Below are positions 1-9,176 of a stretch of 60,489 bases of DNA, piece after piece; the first letter of the stretch is position 1, and every line of letters starts with the position of its first letter. Position numbers and translations under genes: made by a program. The notes under the pieces were generated by a model. The model was not told the DNA's origin. It made no database searches and was given only the letters and a program-made list of their open reading frames with translations. The stretch is from Sedimenticola sp. (GTDB lineage Bacteria; Pseudomonadota; Gammaproteobacteria; Chromatiales; Chromatiaceae): contig DRKS01000046.1 of assembly GCA_011051655.1 (NCBI GenBank), positions 1 through 60,489 on the forward strand, read 5' to 3'.

Positions 1-1
1 C

Positions 2-3000
2 ACCGGCAACACCAGCGACACCTTCACCGTGGAAGGCCCGGTGGACCTGGACTGGGTCAAGCCCGGCAACCGCTTCGCCGTCATCTACGGCAAACTCATC
101 CGGGCCGAGATCAACACCCCCAACAGCGGCCGCAAGCCGGTGAAGCTGTTCCGTCCGGTGGGGCCGAACTCTCTGGTGGACGGGGACGATGTCTACGACG
201 GCCCCTGCGAGGTCTGCCATACCAAGACCCGCCACCATCGCAACAACGACGACAACCCGGAGCAGGCGGACCACCGCCACAACGTGGGCATGCAGTGCAC
301 CTTCTGCCACAAGCACGTCAACGGCTTCAAGCCGCTGGGCGCCGGGGCGCACGCCATCCACGTGGTCGAGGAGTACGGCCCCAAGATCACCTGCGCCCAG
401 GGCCAATGGGGCTGCCACGGCAGCTATGACCCCGGTTCCAACTATCCCAACGAGGTCTACTTCGCCGACGGCGAGGTCCTCTGTGACGGCCGTGTCGGGG
501 TCCTTCCGCGCACCAGCGCCGGCCCGCCCTGCCCCAACACCGGCCCCGATACCGGCACCCGGGTCTGCGCCAACTGCCACGGCGAGGGCGCGGTGCTGGC
601 CAAGTACTATTTCTTTCGCCCAGGTTCCTCGGAGGGCGGCGGCGCCATCTGGGTCACGCCCCAGAGCGGCGAATATACCTGGGCGGACACCTGGTTGGGT
701 GAGCTGGGGGAGGCCAGGTTCTGCGGCAGTTGCCACAACGACAGCCCCAACCCCCCGCCGGTGGCCGGTCCCAAACATCCGACCGACAAGAACCCGCCCA
801 ACGTAGTGGGCGATCTGGATCTGCAGACCGGTGCCAACAGCTACGGCTTCTTCGTCAACGGCCACGGCAAGAGCAGCGCGGAGAACTACGAACGGCTTTC
901 CTGGCAGGACAGCTCCGCCAGCGGCAACCCCGGGGCCGGCCGCATCTGCAGCGACTGCCACGAATACACCAAGACCCACTGGAACAACCCGGATCCGAAC
1001 AAGAAGCGCCTCAAGGACGGCTACGACAACGACGCCGACAACACCGTCTGCCGCAAGTGCCACAACAACGAGGGCGGTCCGGTCTGGGCCAACAATGGCC
1101 CCGAGTGGTACCGCTCGGACGACTATGCCAACTTCCGCAACTCGGCCCACGGCCCCGGCATCCCGGGAGACAAGGGAAATCTCCGCTGCACCATGTGCCA
1201 CGACCCCCACGGCGTGGTCAAGCAGGACCTGGCCGGAAACGGCGCCCTCAACCCCGCCATGACCAAGGGTTATCAGCAGGAGCTGTGCTTCCGCTGTCAC
1301 AGCGACAACGGTGATCTCATGCAGGTCAAGAACGACCAGATCTCCAACAACAGGCCCGGCGGCCACGTCTCGGCGGACGACATCGAGGAGGCCTTCACGC
1401 TGGCGGACGGCCATGACCTGGGGACCCCCTTCACCAACGGCGGCAAGAACTACACCCTGGAGTGCGTCTCCTGCCACAACGTGCACGTGGTGACGGGCAA
1501 GTACTGGGATGCGGAGCAGAACCTGAGCCCCGTGGCCCTGCCCCTGGGGGGCTTCGAGGTCTGGGGCGACGATCCCGAGGAGAAGATGGACTACTATGCC
1601 CGCACCGGCGGCTCGGGCACGGGCGGCTTCTACTGGCAGATCGCCAACGGCAAGCAACTGGGCGACACCGCCATGATCTGGAACTGGGGCGGCATGTACC
1701 AGCCGCCCAAGAGCGGCGGCGGCCTGAACTTCGAGTTCGGCGGTGATGTGCTGCCGGCCTATCCCAAGTTCTGCCTCACCTGTCATTCCGAGCGGGTCAG
1801 TCCCGCCAATCCACCCGTCAACTGGGGCCAGGGCATCGGCTGCACGGACAACACCGTCGACCCCCCCAACCAGCGCATCGAATGCGGGGCGCGTCACGGC
1901 TTCGGCATAGCGGGCACCCCCTTCAACAAGAACGAGGACAACCCGGCCACCTCGGGCTTCTGGGGCAGCAGCGGCAACCCCGACGCCATCTTCAACATGA
2001 ATTTCGTCACCCGCGGCCGCGGCGGCGGGCACTTCATGCGCTGGCCCTATGACTCCGCCAGCCGCAATGCCGGGGCCAACTTCGTGCTCTCCTGCACGGA
2101 CTGCCACGAGGCCCACCGCTCCCGCAAGAGCTCGATGATCCGCGAGCGCTGGCAGGTCACCGCCGCCGGCGACTGCGGCAGCGGCGGCGACGGCACCCCC
2201 GAGACCGCCGGTGAAAATTGTGGGGCGGACGGGGGCAACTGGCGCGAATTCTGCAATTCGTGTCACTACTTTTATGGCGGACACCACGGCGACTGCGGCT
2301 GGCAGGGCGGCCAACCCTGCGCCTGCGGCAACGCGAGCTGCCACGAGGTGAACTCCATCCACCGGATCATCCACAGCGGGGCGGACAGCGGCAGCGGCAC
2401 GCGCCTGGAGATCACCTCCATGAAGACCGATCCCAACGACGGCATCCCCTACCGGGAGGATTTCGAACCGCCCAGCTTCACCCCCGAGATCAAGCGGGTG
2501 GACGCCACGGTGGGCAGCAATCAACTGACGGTGTTCTTCCGCTCCAGCCAGCATGGCGCCGAGGGAAGGCGCGGCGTCTATGGCTCGGTGGACGTGACCG
2601 ACCTGACGGTGGACAGCCTCTCCGGCGCCCTGGAGCCGGAGGACTTCTGGCTCATTGACAAGAACAACGACAACCCCCGCACCATCACGGCCGTCAGCCA
2701 CAGTCCGGGGATGACGACCGCGGTCCTGACCATGAGCGCGCCCTTGACGGCGGCGGATCTCAACACCGACACCCTGTCGGCCCGGCCCACCTCCATCTGG
2801 GGCTGGTACGAAGGGGGCTACAACAACTACGCCACCGGGGTCATGGGCCCGCAGGTGGTCTCGGCCGGTCCCTGGCCGGTGGCGCTGACCGGTGACTGTC
2901 CCAACGGCAAGACCGTCTTCAACTTCGGTGAGCCCGCCGGCAGCGCCAGCGTCACGGACGACCAGGGCATCATGCAGGGTGTGGTCAACAACCCCGCGGT

Positions 3001-3796
3001 GGCCATCCCGGGAGACGGGCTCTACCATGGCGACAAGCTGCAAGGCACCGCCATCGACTTCGACAACAACCTGTCCTGCCTGGTCTCGCCGGCCGCCTTC
3101 ACCATGGAGGCCAGGGTCAAATTCAACAGCGTGGATATCGACTATGCCGACGACGGCAATGGCGGCGACCTGAACCCGGACGTGACCACCACCCAGCAGC
3201 GGATATTCGAGCGGCGCAGGACGGTGCAGTTCACGGTGATGCGGGGCGATTGGATGGGCGACAACGTGCCCGCCAGGGCGGGCAAGGCGCGTGCCAAGAT
3301 CCGGTACCGGGTCGACGCCAAACACGCCTGTCCCGACCTGGTCAATTTCCCGAACGATCCGGATTCAACAGAGGATAAGCTCTGGAGCGAGGTCTTCACC
3401 GATATCGACCGCTGGCCCATCGTGGCCAACCACTGGTACCGGATCAAATTTGTCTTCAACTCGATGAAAACGCCGGGGGATCAGGGCATAGCGCCCGTCG
3501 ATATCTGGCTGGACGACCAGGGGCCGGAAGGGGATGACGCGGGAGAGGCCTGGGCCGGTTACGTCAATGCCACGGTCTACCGGGTTTCCGATTACAACAG
3601 CTGCGCCTGGGGACCGCTGGGCGGCGACTTTGGCACGGAGGCGGACGAGAATGCGGCCATTGGCGACAACCTCAAGCATATGGATCAGGGGGTCAGTGAC
3701 GTGCAGATGCTGGACGGCCTGATAGACTGGCTGAGCTGGAGCCCGGATGCGGACTACAGCGGTGTTGACGATCCGGCCCACTTGGCTGTGCCTTAA
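2..3796 (+). CDS. Large multiheme c-type cytochrome with LamG-like C-terminus (5' partial)
   Basis: The reading frame is open to the window edge, so the N-terminus and any signal peptide lie upstream; 1264 residues are visible. Between about nt 206 and 2345 there are twelve canonical CxxCH heme-binding motifs (CEVCH, CTFCH, CANCH, CGSCH, CSDCH, CRKCH, CTMCH, CFRCH, CVSCH, CLTCH, CTDCH, CNSCH). There is also a wider CGNASCH (CX4CH) and a possible CX6CH (CAQGQWGCH). From about nt 2480 a heme-free region follows: a beta-rich Ig-like stretch, then a segment resembling LamG/concanavalin-type lectin folds (FTMEARVKF). Such proteins are periplasmic, outer-membrane or extracellular electron carriers; the lectin-like tail suggests surface or substrate attachment, which is inference. 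No redox partner is visible. The stop codon lies within the target site of the element immediately downstream. Confidence 0.85.
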   Translation, partial: TGNTSDTFTVEGPVDLDWVKPGNRFAVIYGKLIRAEINTPNSGRKPVKLFRPVGPNSLVDGDDVYDGPCEVCHTKTRHHRNNDDNPEQADHRHNVGMQCTFCHKHVNGFKPLGAGAHAIHVVEEYGPKITCAQGQWGCHGSYDPGSNYPNEVYFADGEVLCDGRVGVLPRTSAGPPCPNTGPDTGTRVCANCHGEGAVLAKYYFFRPGSSEGGGAIWVTPQSGEYTWADTWLGELGEARFCGSCHNDSPNPPPVAGPKHPTDKNPPNVVGDLDLQTGANSYGFFVNGHGKSSAENYERLSWQDSSASGNPGAGRICSDCHEYTKTHWNNPDPNKKRLKDGYDNDADNTVCRKCHNNEGGPVWANNGPEWYRSDDYANFRNSAHGPGIPGDKGNLRCTMCHDPHGVVKQDLAGNGALNPAMTKGYQQELCFRCHSDNGDLMQVKNDQISNNRPGGHVSADDIEEAFTLADGHDLGTPFTNGGKNYTLECVSCHNVHVVTGKYWDAEQNLSPVALPLGGFEVWGDDPEEKMDYYARTGGSGTGGFYWQIANGKQLGDTAMIWNWGGMYQPPKSGGGLNFEFGGDVLPAYPKFCLTCHSERVSPANPPVNWGQGIGCTDNTVDPPNQRIECGARHGFGIAGTPFNKNEDNPATSGFWGSSGNPDAIFNMNFVTRGRGGGHFMRWPYDSASRNAGANFVLSCTDCHEAHRSRKSSMIRERWQVTAAGDCGSGGDGTPETAGENCGADGGNWREFCNSCHYFYGGHHGDCGWQGGQPCACGNASCHEVNSIHRIIHSGADSGSGTRLEITSMKTDPNDGIPYREDFEPPSFTPEIKRVDATVGSNQLTVFFRSSQHGAEGRRGVYGSVDVTDLTVDSLSGALEPEDFWLIDKNNDNPRTITAVSHSPGMTTAVLTMSAPLTAADLNTDTLSARPTSIWGWYEGGYNNYATGVMGPQVVSAGPWPVALTGDCPNGKTVFNFGEPAGSASVTDDQGIMQGVVNNPAVAIPGDGLYHGDKLQGTAIDFDNNLSCLVSPAAFTMEARVKFNSVDIDYADDGNGGDLNPDVTTTQQRIFERRRTVQFTVMRGDWMGDNVPARAGKARAKIRYRVDAKHACPDLVNFPNDPDSTEDKLWSEVFTDIDRWPIVANHWYRIKFVFNSMKTPGDQGIAPVDIWLDDQGPEGDDAGEAWAGYVNATVYRVSDYNSCAWGPLGGDFGTEADENAAIGDNLKHMDQGVSDVQMLDGLIDWLSWSPDADYSGVDDPAHLAVP

Positions 3797-3954
3797 CCCG
3801 CATTTCTCACCAGGATTTGGTTTTTAGAACAATCTGGCTTCGCATCTTGAACGATCAGCCTTGAACCATAGCTACGGCTATGCTTCGGCGGCCGATCGTC
3901 CAACCTGCTTCGCCAGCTTGCCCCAAAAATCCAAATCCTGGTGAGAAATGCGGG
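3797..3954 (-). mobile_element. Palindromic MITE-like element, short form (copy 1)
   Basis: A 158-bp element bounded by a perfect 18-bp inverted repeat (CCCGCATTTCTCACCAGG and its complement) and flanked by TTAA on both sides (3793-3796 and 3955-3958). The left TTAA contains the stop codon of the cytochrome gene. Nearly the whole element is one imperfect palindrome centred on CATAGC-CGTA-GCTATG. It is inverted relative to copies 2 and 3 and lacks about 80 bp that they carry near one end. It encodes no protein. Mobilisation in trans by a transposase using 4-bp TTAA-like targets (as reported for some DDE families such as IS1380) is inference. Confidence 0.85.
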
Positions 3955-3974
3955 TTAAGATTCCGGCGGGGCAA

Positions 3975-4005
3975 TAAAAAACGGCCTCTCAACGAGGCCG
4001 TTTTT
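3975..4005 (-). terminator. Intrinsic terminator of rpoH, bidirectional
   Basis: ACGGCCTC and GAGGCCGT form a GC-rich stem around a five-base loop. A run of A lies on the left and a run of T on the right, so it can terminate transcription in both directions. It lies just after the rpoH stop on the minus strand and faces the end of the cytochrome gene and its downstream element. Confidence 0.85.
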
Positions 4006-4028
4006 GCAGGTATCGCGGCCGGCCGCCT

Positions 4029-4877
4029 TCAGGCGATGAGCTGGGCCTTGATCTTTTTCATGGCGTTTTTTTCGATCTGGCGGATGCGCTCGGCGGAGAC
4101 GCCGTAGCGCTTGGCCAGGTCATGCAGGGTGCTCTTTTCGTTCGACAGCCAGCGGGCCTGCAGGATCTCCTTGCTGCGTTCGTCCAGGTCCTCCAGCGCG
4201 GTGTAGAGCTGTTCCCGCTCGCTGGTCGCGTTGTCCGCCTGTTCCAGCCGGGTGGAGGGCTCCATGCGCATGTCCGGCAGGTAAGAGGCCGGCGCCACGG
4301 CGCGTTCGTCGTCACCGCTGTCCTGGGCGTCGAAGGCCATGTCCTGGCCGGCCAGGCGGGATTCCATCTCCAGCACGGTTTCGGGCTTGACCCCCAGGTC
4401 CCTGGCGACGCCCTCCACCTCTTCCCGCGAGAACCAGCCCAGGCGTTTCTTGGAGCTGCGCAGATTGAAGAACAGCTTGCGCTGGGCCTTGGTGGTGGCC
4501 ACCTTGACGATGCGCCAGTTGCGCAGGATGAATTCGTGGATTTCCGCCTTGATCCAATGGACGGCGAAGGAGACCAGGCGCACTTCGAGATCGGGGTTGA
4601 AGCGGCGCACGGCCTTCATCAGCCCCACGGTGCCTTCCTGGATCAGGTCCGGCAGGGCCAGGCCATAGCCGGAGTAGCCGCGGGCGACGCGTATGACAAA
4701 GCGGATGTGGGACAGCACCAGGGTGCGGGCCGCATCGAGATCGTTGTGATCCCGCAACCGCACGGCCAGGTCGCGTTCTTCCTCCGCGCTCAGCATGGGT
4801 AGCTGGTAGGCCGCGCTGATATAGGCGTCGATGCTGCCCGTGGGCAGGCTGGCCGGCATAGCGAGTTCTTTGCTCAT
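4029..4877 (-). CDS. rpoH: RNA polymerase heat-shock sigma factor sigma-32
   Basis: 282 residues, close to the 284 of E. coli RpoH. Sigma region 2 spans about residues 50-125 ([17 protein letters not shown], then the [18 protein letters not shown] segment). The RpoH-specific box QRKLFFNLR is at 132-140, and region 4 with its helix-turn-helix ([16 protein letters not shown]) is near the C-terminus. It directs RNA polymerase to chaperone and protease promoters; htpG in this window has a matching promoter. It is the last gene of ftsY-ftsE-ftsX-rpoH, the usual gammaproteobacterial order, but a 121-bp gap holds its own candidate promoter and a CIRCE-like operator. A strong terminator follows. Confidence 0.97.
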   Translation of the reverse strand: MSKELAMPASLPTGSIDAYISAAYQLPMLSAEEERDLAVRLRDHNDLDAARTLVLSHIRFVIRVARGYSGYGLALPDLIQEGTVGLMKAVRRFNPDLEVRLVSFAVHWIKAEIHEFILRNWRIVKVATTKAQRKLFFNLRSSKKRLGWFSREEVEGVARDLGVKPETVLEMESRLAGQDMAFDAQDSGDDERAVAPASYLPDMRMEPSTRLEQADNATSEREQLYTALEDLDERSKEILQARWLSNEKSTLHDLAKRYGVSAERIRQIEKNAMKKIKAQLIA

Positions 4878-4949
4878 GCGTCTCCGTTATTCCTGTGGGT
4901 TGGTTGAAAATGTGTCAGCACTTCTGTGGCGTCATACGCCTTTTGTTCT

Positions 4950-4976
4950 TTAGCAGTCTACTACAGGGAGTGCTAA
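4950..4976. promoter_or_regulatory. CIRCE-like HrcA operator upstream of rpoH
   Basis: TTAGCAGTC, nine spacer bases and GAGTGCTAA match the CIRCE consensus (TTAGCACTC-N9-GAGTGCTAA) at 17 of 18 arm positions, with the exact spacer length. CIRCE is bound by the repressor HrcA. The site overlaps the candidate rpoH promoter between its -35 and -10 hexamers, as expected for repression. No hrcA gene is in this window, so function depends on HrcA being encoded elsewhere. Confidence 0.8.
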
Positions 4977-4982
4977 TTTCAA
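4955..4982 (-). promoter_or_regulatory. Candidate sigma-70 promoter of rpoH
   Basis: On the minus strand, TTGAAA (4977-4982) and TAGACT (4955-4960) are separated by 16 bases, a fair sigma-70 match about 80 bases upstream of the rpoH start. It is interleaved with the CIRCE-like operator. A GGAACTT sequence slightly upstream (4986-4992, minus) matches a sigma-E -35 element, but I see no good matching -10. Confidence 0.5.
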
Positions 4983-4998
4983 AAAAAGTTCCTTGGCG

Positions 4999-5949
4999 TC
5001 AGTCCGGTTCGATATCGCTCAAATGGCGGCTCACCGCGATCCAGGAGCCGAGCAGCCCCAGCAGGGCGCTGGCGGTCAGGAGTGCGCCCAGGGTGGGAAG
5101 GCCGATGGCGGAGAGGTCGAAGTCGCTGTGGTAGAGCCCGGCCAGGTGCTCCACCGGGCCATTGAGCAGCCACAGGGCCAGGCTGACCAGCAGCCAGGCC
5201 AGGATGCCGCCGGAGAGGCCGTACCACAGGCCGTTGTAGAGAAAGGGGCGGCGGATGAAGGCGTCGGTGCCGCCGATCAGTTTGGTGATTTCGATTTCGC
5301 TCCGGTGGTTCTGGATCTCCAGGCGGATGGTGTTACCCACGATGAGCAGCACCGCCAGGGCCAGCAGGGCGGCAATGACCAGAACGCCGCGGCGGGCGAT
5401 TTCGGTTATGGCGTGGAAGCGGCGCACCCACTGGAGGTCCAACTGGGTGAAATCGACCTCCGCCTGCCGGTTGAATCCCGCCATCAGGGTTTCCGCCGCC
5501 TCGGGGGTGCTGTATTCGGGCTCGGGTTCGATCACCAGCACCGTCGGCAGCGGATTCTCGTCCAGCGCATCCAGGGCCCCCTCGAAGCCGCTGAGGCGGC
5601 GGAACTCCGCCAGGGCCAGGTCGGGGGGGATGACCTGCACCTTGGCCAGCCTTGGATTTCTGCGCAATTTTGCAGCCAGTGTCTCCGCCTGTTTCTCACC
5701 GATCTCCTGCTTCAGAAAAAGCGAGAAGGTCGCCGCGCCCTCCCAGCCGCCGGCGAGCTGCTGGACGTGGTTCAGGGTGACGTGCAGGCCGGTGGGCAGG
5801 GCCAGGGCGATGCCGATGACGGCGGTGGTCATGAGTGTCGCCAGGGGGGCGCTGCAAAGCCGTCCAAGGCTGGCCAGGGCCACCTGGAGGTGACGCAGCG
5901 CCCAGGTGCTGGGATCCGATCCGCCCCGGTTTGTCCTGGCCGAACCCAT
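4999..5949 (-). CDS. ftsX: Cell-division protein FtsX, permease-like subunit
   Basis: 316 residues. A cytoplasmic N-terminus and first membrane helix (about residues 35-55) are followed by a periplasmic domain and three further hydrophobic segments in the C-terminal half (GVLVIAALLALAVLLIVGN, GLSGGILAWLLVSLALWLL, LGALLTASALLGLLGSW), the FtsX topology. With FtsE it forms the septal ABC-type complex that activates peptidoglycan hydrolysis during division. It begins two bases after the ftsE stop, indicating translational coupling. It is somewhat shorter than E. coli FtsX (352), mainly at the N-terminus. Confidence 0.95.
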   Translation of the reverse strand: MGSARTNRGGSDPSTWALRHLQVALASLGRLCSAPLATLMTTAVIGIALALPTGLHVTLNHVQQLAGGWEGAATFSLFLKQEIGEKQAETLAAKLRRNPRLAKVQVIPPDLALAEFRRLSGFEGALDALDENPLPTVLVIEPEPEYSTPEAAETLMAGFNRQAEVDFTQLDLQWVRRFHAITEIARRGVLVIAALLALAVLLIVGNTIRLEIQNHRSEIEITKLIGGTDAFIRRPFLYNGLWYGLSGGILAWLLVSLALWLLNGPVEHLAGLYHSDFDLSAIGLPTLGALLTASALLGLLGSWIAVSRHLSDIEPD

Positions 5950-5951
5950 CC

Positions 5952-6620
5952 CTATCCCGCCGCGCTGTCCCGCACCAGCCGGCCCCGGTTCAGGGTGAGG
6001 ATGCGTTGTCCCATGCGGGAGATGAGGTCCAGGTCATGGGTGGCGATGAGCAGGGTGACGCCGACCCGGTTGAACTGCATGAACAGGTCCATGATTTCCT
6101 GGGAGAGGGCCGGGTCCAGGTTGCCTGTGGGTTCGTCCGCCAGGACCACGGGGGGCTTGCTGACCACCGCCCGGGCGATGCCGACCCGTTGCTGCTCGCC
6201 GCCGGAGAGGGTGATGGGGCGGGCCTTTTCCTTGTTCAGCAGGCCGACCTTGTCCAACGCCGCCCGCACCCGGCGGCCGATTTCCTGGTGGCGCATGCCC
6301 GCCACCACCAGGGGCATGGCCACGTTGTCGAATACGGTGCGGTCGTGCAGCAGCCGGTGATCCTGGAAGATCATGCCCACCTCCCGCCGGTGATAGGGGA
6401 TATCGCGCCGTCCGATGCGCCCCAGGTTGCGCCCGTTCACCCGCACCTGGCCGCGGGTGCAGCGCTCCAGCAGGCCGATGAGCCGCAGCAGGGTGCTTTT
6501 GCCGGCCCCCGAATGGCCGGTCAGGAACACCAGCTCGCCGGGGGCGATGTGGAAGCTGGCGTTGCTCAGCCCCTCGTGGCCGCCGGGATAGCGCTTGGTG
6601 ACCTGTTCGAAGTGGATCAT
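5952..6620 (-). CDS. ftsE: Cell-division ATP-binding protein FtsE
   Basis: 222 residues, the family's normal length. Walker A GHSGAGKST (35-43), ABC signature LSGGEQ (138-143) and Walker B VVLADEP (158-164) are all intact, as is the D-loop TGNLD. It is the ATPase of the FtsEX complex at the divisome. It lies 39 bp after ftsY and is almost contiguous with ftsX, so the three probably share an operon. Confidence 0.97.
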   Translation of the reverse strand: MIHFEQVTKRYPGGHEGLSNASFHIAPGELVFLTGHSGAGKSTLLRLIGLLERCTRGQVRVNGRNLGRIGRRDIPYHRREVGMIFQDHRLLHDRTVFDNVAMPLVVAGMRHQEIGRRVRAALDKVGLLNKEKARPITLSGGEQQRVGIARAVVSKPPVVLADEPTGNLDPALSQEIMDLFMQFNRVGVTLLIATHDLDLISRMGQRILTLNRGRLVRDSAAG

Positions 6621-6659
6621 AAAGTCAGTGACACGTTACAAGAAGTTTTATCCTGGAAA

Positions 6660-7640
6660 TTACTCCTCAAACAGCGCCTCCACGAATTCGTTGGCGTCGA
6701 AGGGGCGCAGGTCCTCGATGCCCTCGCCCACGCCGATGAAGCGAATGGGGATGTGCATGCGGTCGGCGATGGCGAACAGGATACCGCCCTTGGCGGTGCC
6801 GTCCATTTTGGTCAGGGTGATGCCGGTGAGGGGGATCGCCTGGTTGAACTGGAGGGCCTGGTTGAGGGCGTTCTGGCCGGTGGTGGCGTCCACCACCAGC
6901 ATCACTTCGTGGGGGGCCTCGGGATCGATCTTTTTCAGCACCCGGGCGATCTTGGCCAGCTCTTCCATGAGGTTGCTCTTGGTGTGCAGGCGGCCGGCGG
7001 TGTCGGCGATGAGCACGTCGATGCCGCGGGCGGTGGCGGCCTGCAGGGCGTCGAAGATGACCGAGGCGGAGTCCGCCCCCGTATGCTGGGCCACCACCGG
7101 GATGGCGTTTCGCTCCCCCCAGGTCTGCAACTGCTCCACGGCGGCGGCGCGGAAGGTGTCGCCCGCCGCCAGCATGACGCTCTCGCCCTTGTCCTTGAGA
7201 CGCCTGGCCAGCTTGCCGATGGTGGTGGTCTTGCCAGCGCCGTTGACGCCGACCATCAGTATCACCCTGGGCCGGCCCGGCGCGGGGGCCGCCTCCGGCC
7301 GGTCGCAGCCATCGAGGATCGCCAGCAGCAGGGTCTTGAGGGCACCGGCCAGGGCCGCCGGGTCCGACAGCTCCCTGCGCTTCACCTGCTCCGTCAGGTC
7401 GCTGATGATGCGGTCGGTGGCCTCCACCCCCACATCGGCCATCAGCAGCAGGGTCTCCAGTTCCTCCAGCAGCTCCGCGTCGATGCTCTTGCGGCCGGGA
7501 AGCAGGCCGGCCAGGCCGTCCGCAAAGTTGCTGCGGGTGCGGGCCAGGCGGTTCTTGAGCTGCCTGAACAGGCCCTTTTCAGACGATGCTTCCGCCGCTT
7601 GCGGCCGGGTCTTGTTTTTGCCTTTTCCGAATCCAAACAT
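6660..7640 (-). CDS. ftsY: Signal recognition particle receptor FtsY
   Basis: 326 residues carrying the NG GTPase domain: P-loop [10 protein letters not shown] (131-140), [16 protein letters not shown], and [10 protein letters not shown] near residue 274. It docks SRP-ribosome-nascent-chain complexes at the membrane for co-translational insertion. The acidic N-terminal A domain seen in E. coli (497 residues) is largely absent; about 50 basic residues precede the N domain, as in short FtsY proteins. First gene of the ftsYEX-rpoH run and divergent from the M16 peptidase pair, an arrangement also found in Pseudomonas. Confidence 0.97.
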   Translation of the reverse strand: MFGFGKGKNKTRPQAAEASSEKGLFRQLKNRLARTRSNFADGLAGLLPGRKSIDAELLEELETLLLMADVGVEATDRIISDLTEQVKRRELSDPAALAGALKTLLLAILDGCDRPEAAPAPGRPRVILMVGVNGAGKTTTIGKLARRLKDKGESVMLAAGDTFRAAAVEQLQTWGERNAIPVVAQHTGADSASVIFDALQAATARGIDVLIADTAGRLHTKSNLMEELAKIARVLKKIDPEAPHEVMLVVDATTGQNALNQALQFNQAIPLTGITLTKMDGTAKGGILFAIADRMHIPIRFIGVGEGIEDLRPFDANEFVEALFEE

Positions 7641-7808
7641 AAACTATTCTTTCCGGGCGGAACCTTGGCCGCCATGCCGGGTCTCTTGGGCTTGGACATT
7701 CACTTGCGGCTCTGAAAGAATGCCGGGCGTCTGTCGCACTGTTTTGAAAAACGAATCCTAACATTTTGGCGGGGATCCCCCTATCCCGGCAACCATCCAG
7801 GAAAACTG

Positions 7809-9176
7809 ATGAGAAAAGCGATTTGGATCCTGTTTCTTCTGTTCTGTTCGGCCAGCGCCCTGGCCGCCGGCGAGGTGCACGAATACAGGCTGGACAACGG
7901 CCTGAAGGTGATCGTGAAGGAGGATCACCGGGCGCCCATTGTGGTCTCCCAGGTCTGGTACAAGGTGGGCTCCAGCTATGAGCACCGGGGCATCACGGGG
8001 GTCTCCCATGTGCTGGAGCACATGATGTTCAAGGGCACGCACAAGCATCCGCCGGGGGAGTTCTCCCGCATCATCGCGGCCAACGGCGGCCGGGAAAACG
8101 CCTTCACCGGCCAGGATTACACCGCCTATTTTCAGACCCTGTCCAGGGACCGGCTGGAGGTCTCCTTCGAAATGGAGGCGGACCGCATGCGCAACCTGCT
8201 GCTGCCGGCGGACGAATTTGCCAAGGAGGTGGAGGTGGTCAAGGAGGAGCGCCGGCTGCGCACCGAGGACAAGCCCACCTCTCTCACTTACGAGCGCTTC
8301 AATGCGGTGGCCTATCTCAGCTCCCCCTACCGCAATCCCGTCATCGGCTGGATGAGCGACCTGGACAATATGACGGTGGATGACCTGCGCGTTTGGTACC
8401 GGCGCTGGTACGCCCCCAACAACGCCACCCTGGTGGTGGTGGGGGATGTGGAGCCCGAAGCCGTTCTCGCCCTGGCGAAGAAGCATTTCGGCCCCCTCAA
8501 GCCGGAGCGGATCGACGGCGCCAAGCCGGTGCGCGAACCCGAGCAACTGGGCGCCATCCGTCTCAGGGTGCGGGCGCCGGCCCGTGAGCCCTATCTGCTC
8601 ATGGGCTACAAGACCCCGGTGGCCGGCAAGACCGCCGGGGACTGGGAGCCCTACGCCCTGGAGATGCTGGCCGCGGTGCTCGACGGCGGCGCCAGCGCCC
8701 GCTTCGCCCGCAACCTGGTGCGGGGGCGGGAGATCGCGGTTTCGGCCGGGGTCGACTACAGCGTCTTCAGCCGCCTGCCCGGCATGTTGCTGGTGGCCGG
8801 CTCCCCCGCCAAGGGGCATACCGTGGAAGAGCTGGAGGCCGCCCTGCAGGCCGAGCTGGAGCGCATCAAGAAGGAGCTGGTGGATGAGCGGGAGCTAGCG
8901 CGGGTGCGGGCCCAGGTGATAGCGGCCAAGGTCTATGAGCGGGATTCGGTTTTTTACCAGGCCATGCAGATCGGCACCCTGGAGACCGTCGGCCTGGACT
9001 GGCGCCTGGCCGACGAGTACGTGGAGCGGCTCAAGGCGGTGACGGCGGAACAGGTGCGGGCGGTGGCCCGGAAATACCTGGTGGATGACCACTTGACGGT
9101 GGCGGTGCTGGAGCCGTTGCCGATGGAATCGAAGCAACCGGTGGGCCGGAGCGGGGGGGAGCGTCATGATGGTTAA
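7809..9176 (+). CDS. M16 family zinc metallopeptidase, catalytic subunit
   Basis: 455 residues with a cleavable signal peptide (IWILFLLFCSASALA), so probably periplasmic. The inverted zinc motif HVLEH (HxxEH) is at 67-71, with a third glutamate ligand in the EVVKEERR stretch near 146-147, so this copy should be active. M16 enzymes are clamshell peptidases degrading peptides inside a closed chamber. It overlaps the next gene, a second M16 protein lacking the zinc motif; such active/inactive pairs are typical of bacterial two-subunit M16 peptidases. The substrate is unknown. Confidence 0.93.
   Translation: MRKAIWILFLLFCSASALAAGEVHEYRLDNGLKVIVKEDHRAPIVVSQVWYKVGSSYEHRGITGVSHVLEHMMFKGTHKHPPGEFSRIIAANGGRENAFTGQDYTAYFQTLSRDRLEVSFEMEADRMRNLLLPADEFAKEVEVVKEERRLRTEDKPTSLTYERFNAVAYLSSPYRNPVIGWMSDLDNMTVDDLRVWYRRWYAPNNATLVVVGDVEPEAVLALAKKHFGPLKPERIDGAKPVREPEQLGAIRLRVRAPAREPYLLMGYKTPVAGKTAGDWEPYALEMLAAVLDGGASARFARNLVRGREIAVSAGVDYSVFSRLPGMLLVAGSPAKGHTVEELEAALQAELERIKKELVDERELARVRAQVIAAKVYERDSVFYQAMQIGTLETVGLDWRLADEYVERLKAVTAEQVRAVARKYLVDDHLTVAVLEPLPMESKQPVGRSGGERHDG

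Noticed and set aside
3880-4107. Short ORF starting MLRRPIVQPASPACPKNPNPGEKCG, seen also at 20188 and 60364 on the minus strand
   Set aside because: The identical N-terminus is just the palindromic element translated in one frame; each copy then runs into unrelated flanking sequence, so it is not a gene.
7641-7808. Search for a heat-shock promoter in the ftsY/M16 divergent region (TTTTGAAA near 7740)
   Set aside because: The nearest CCCC-type -10 is 27 bp away, outside the sigma-32 spacer range.
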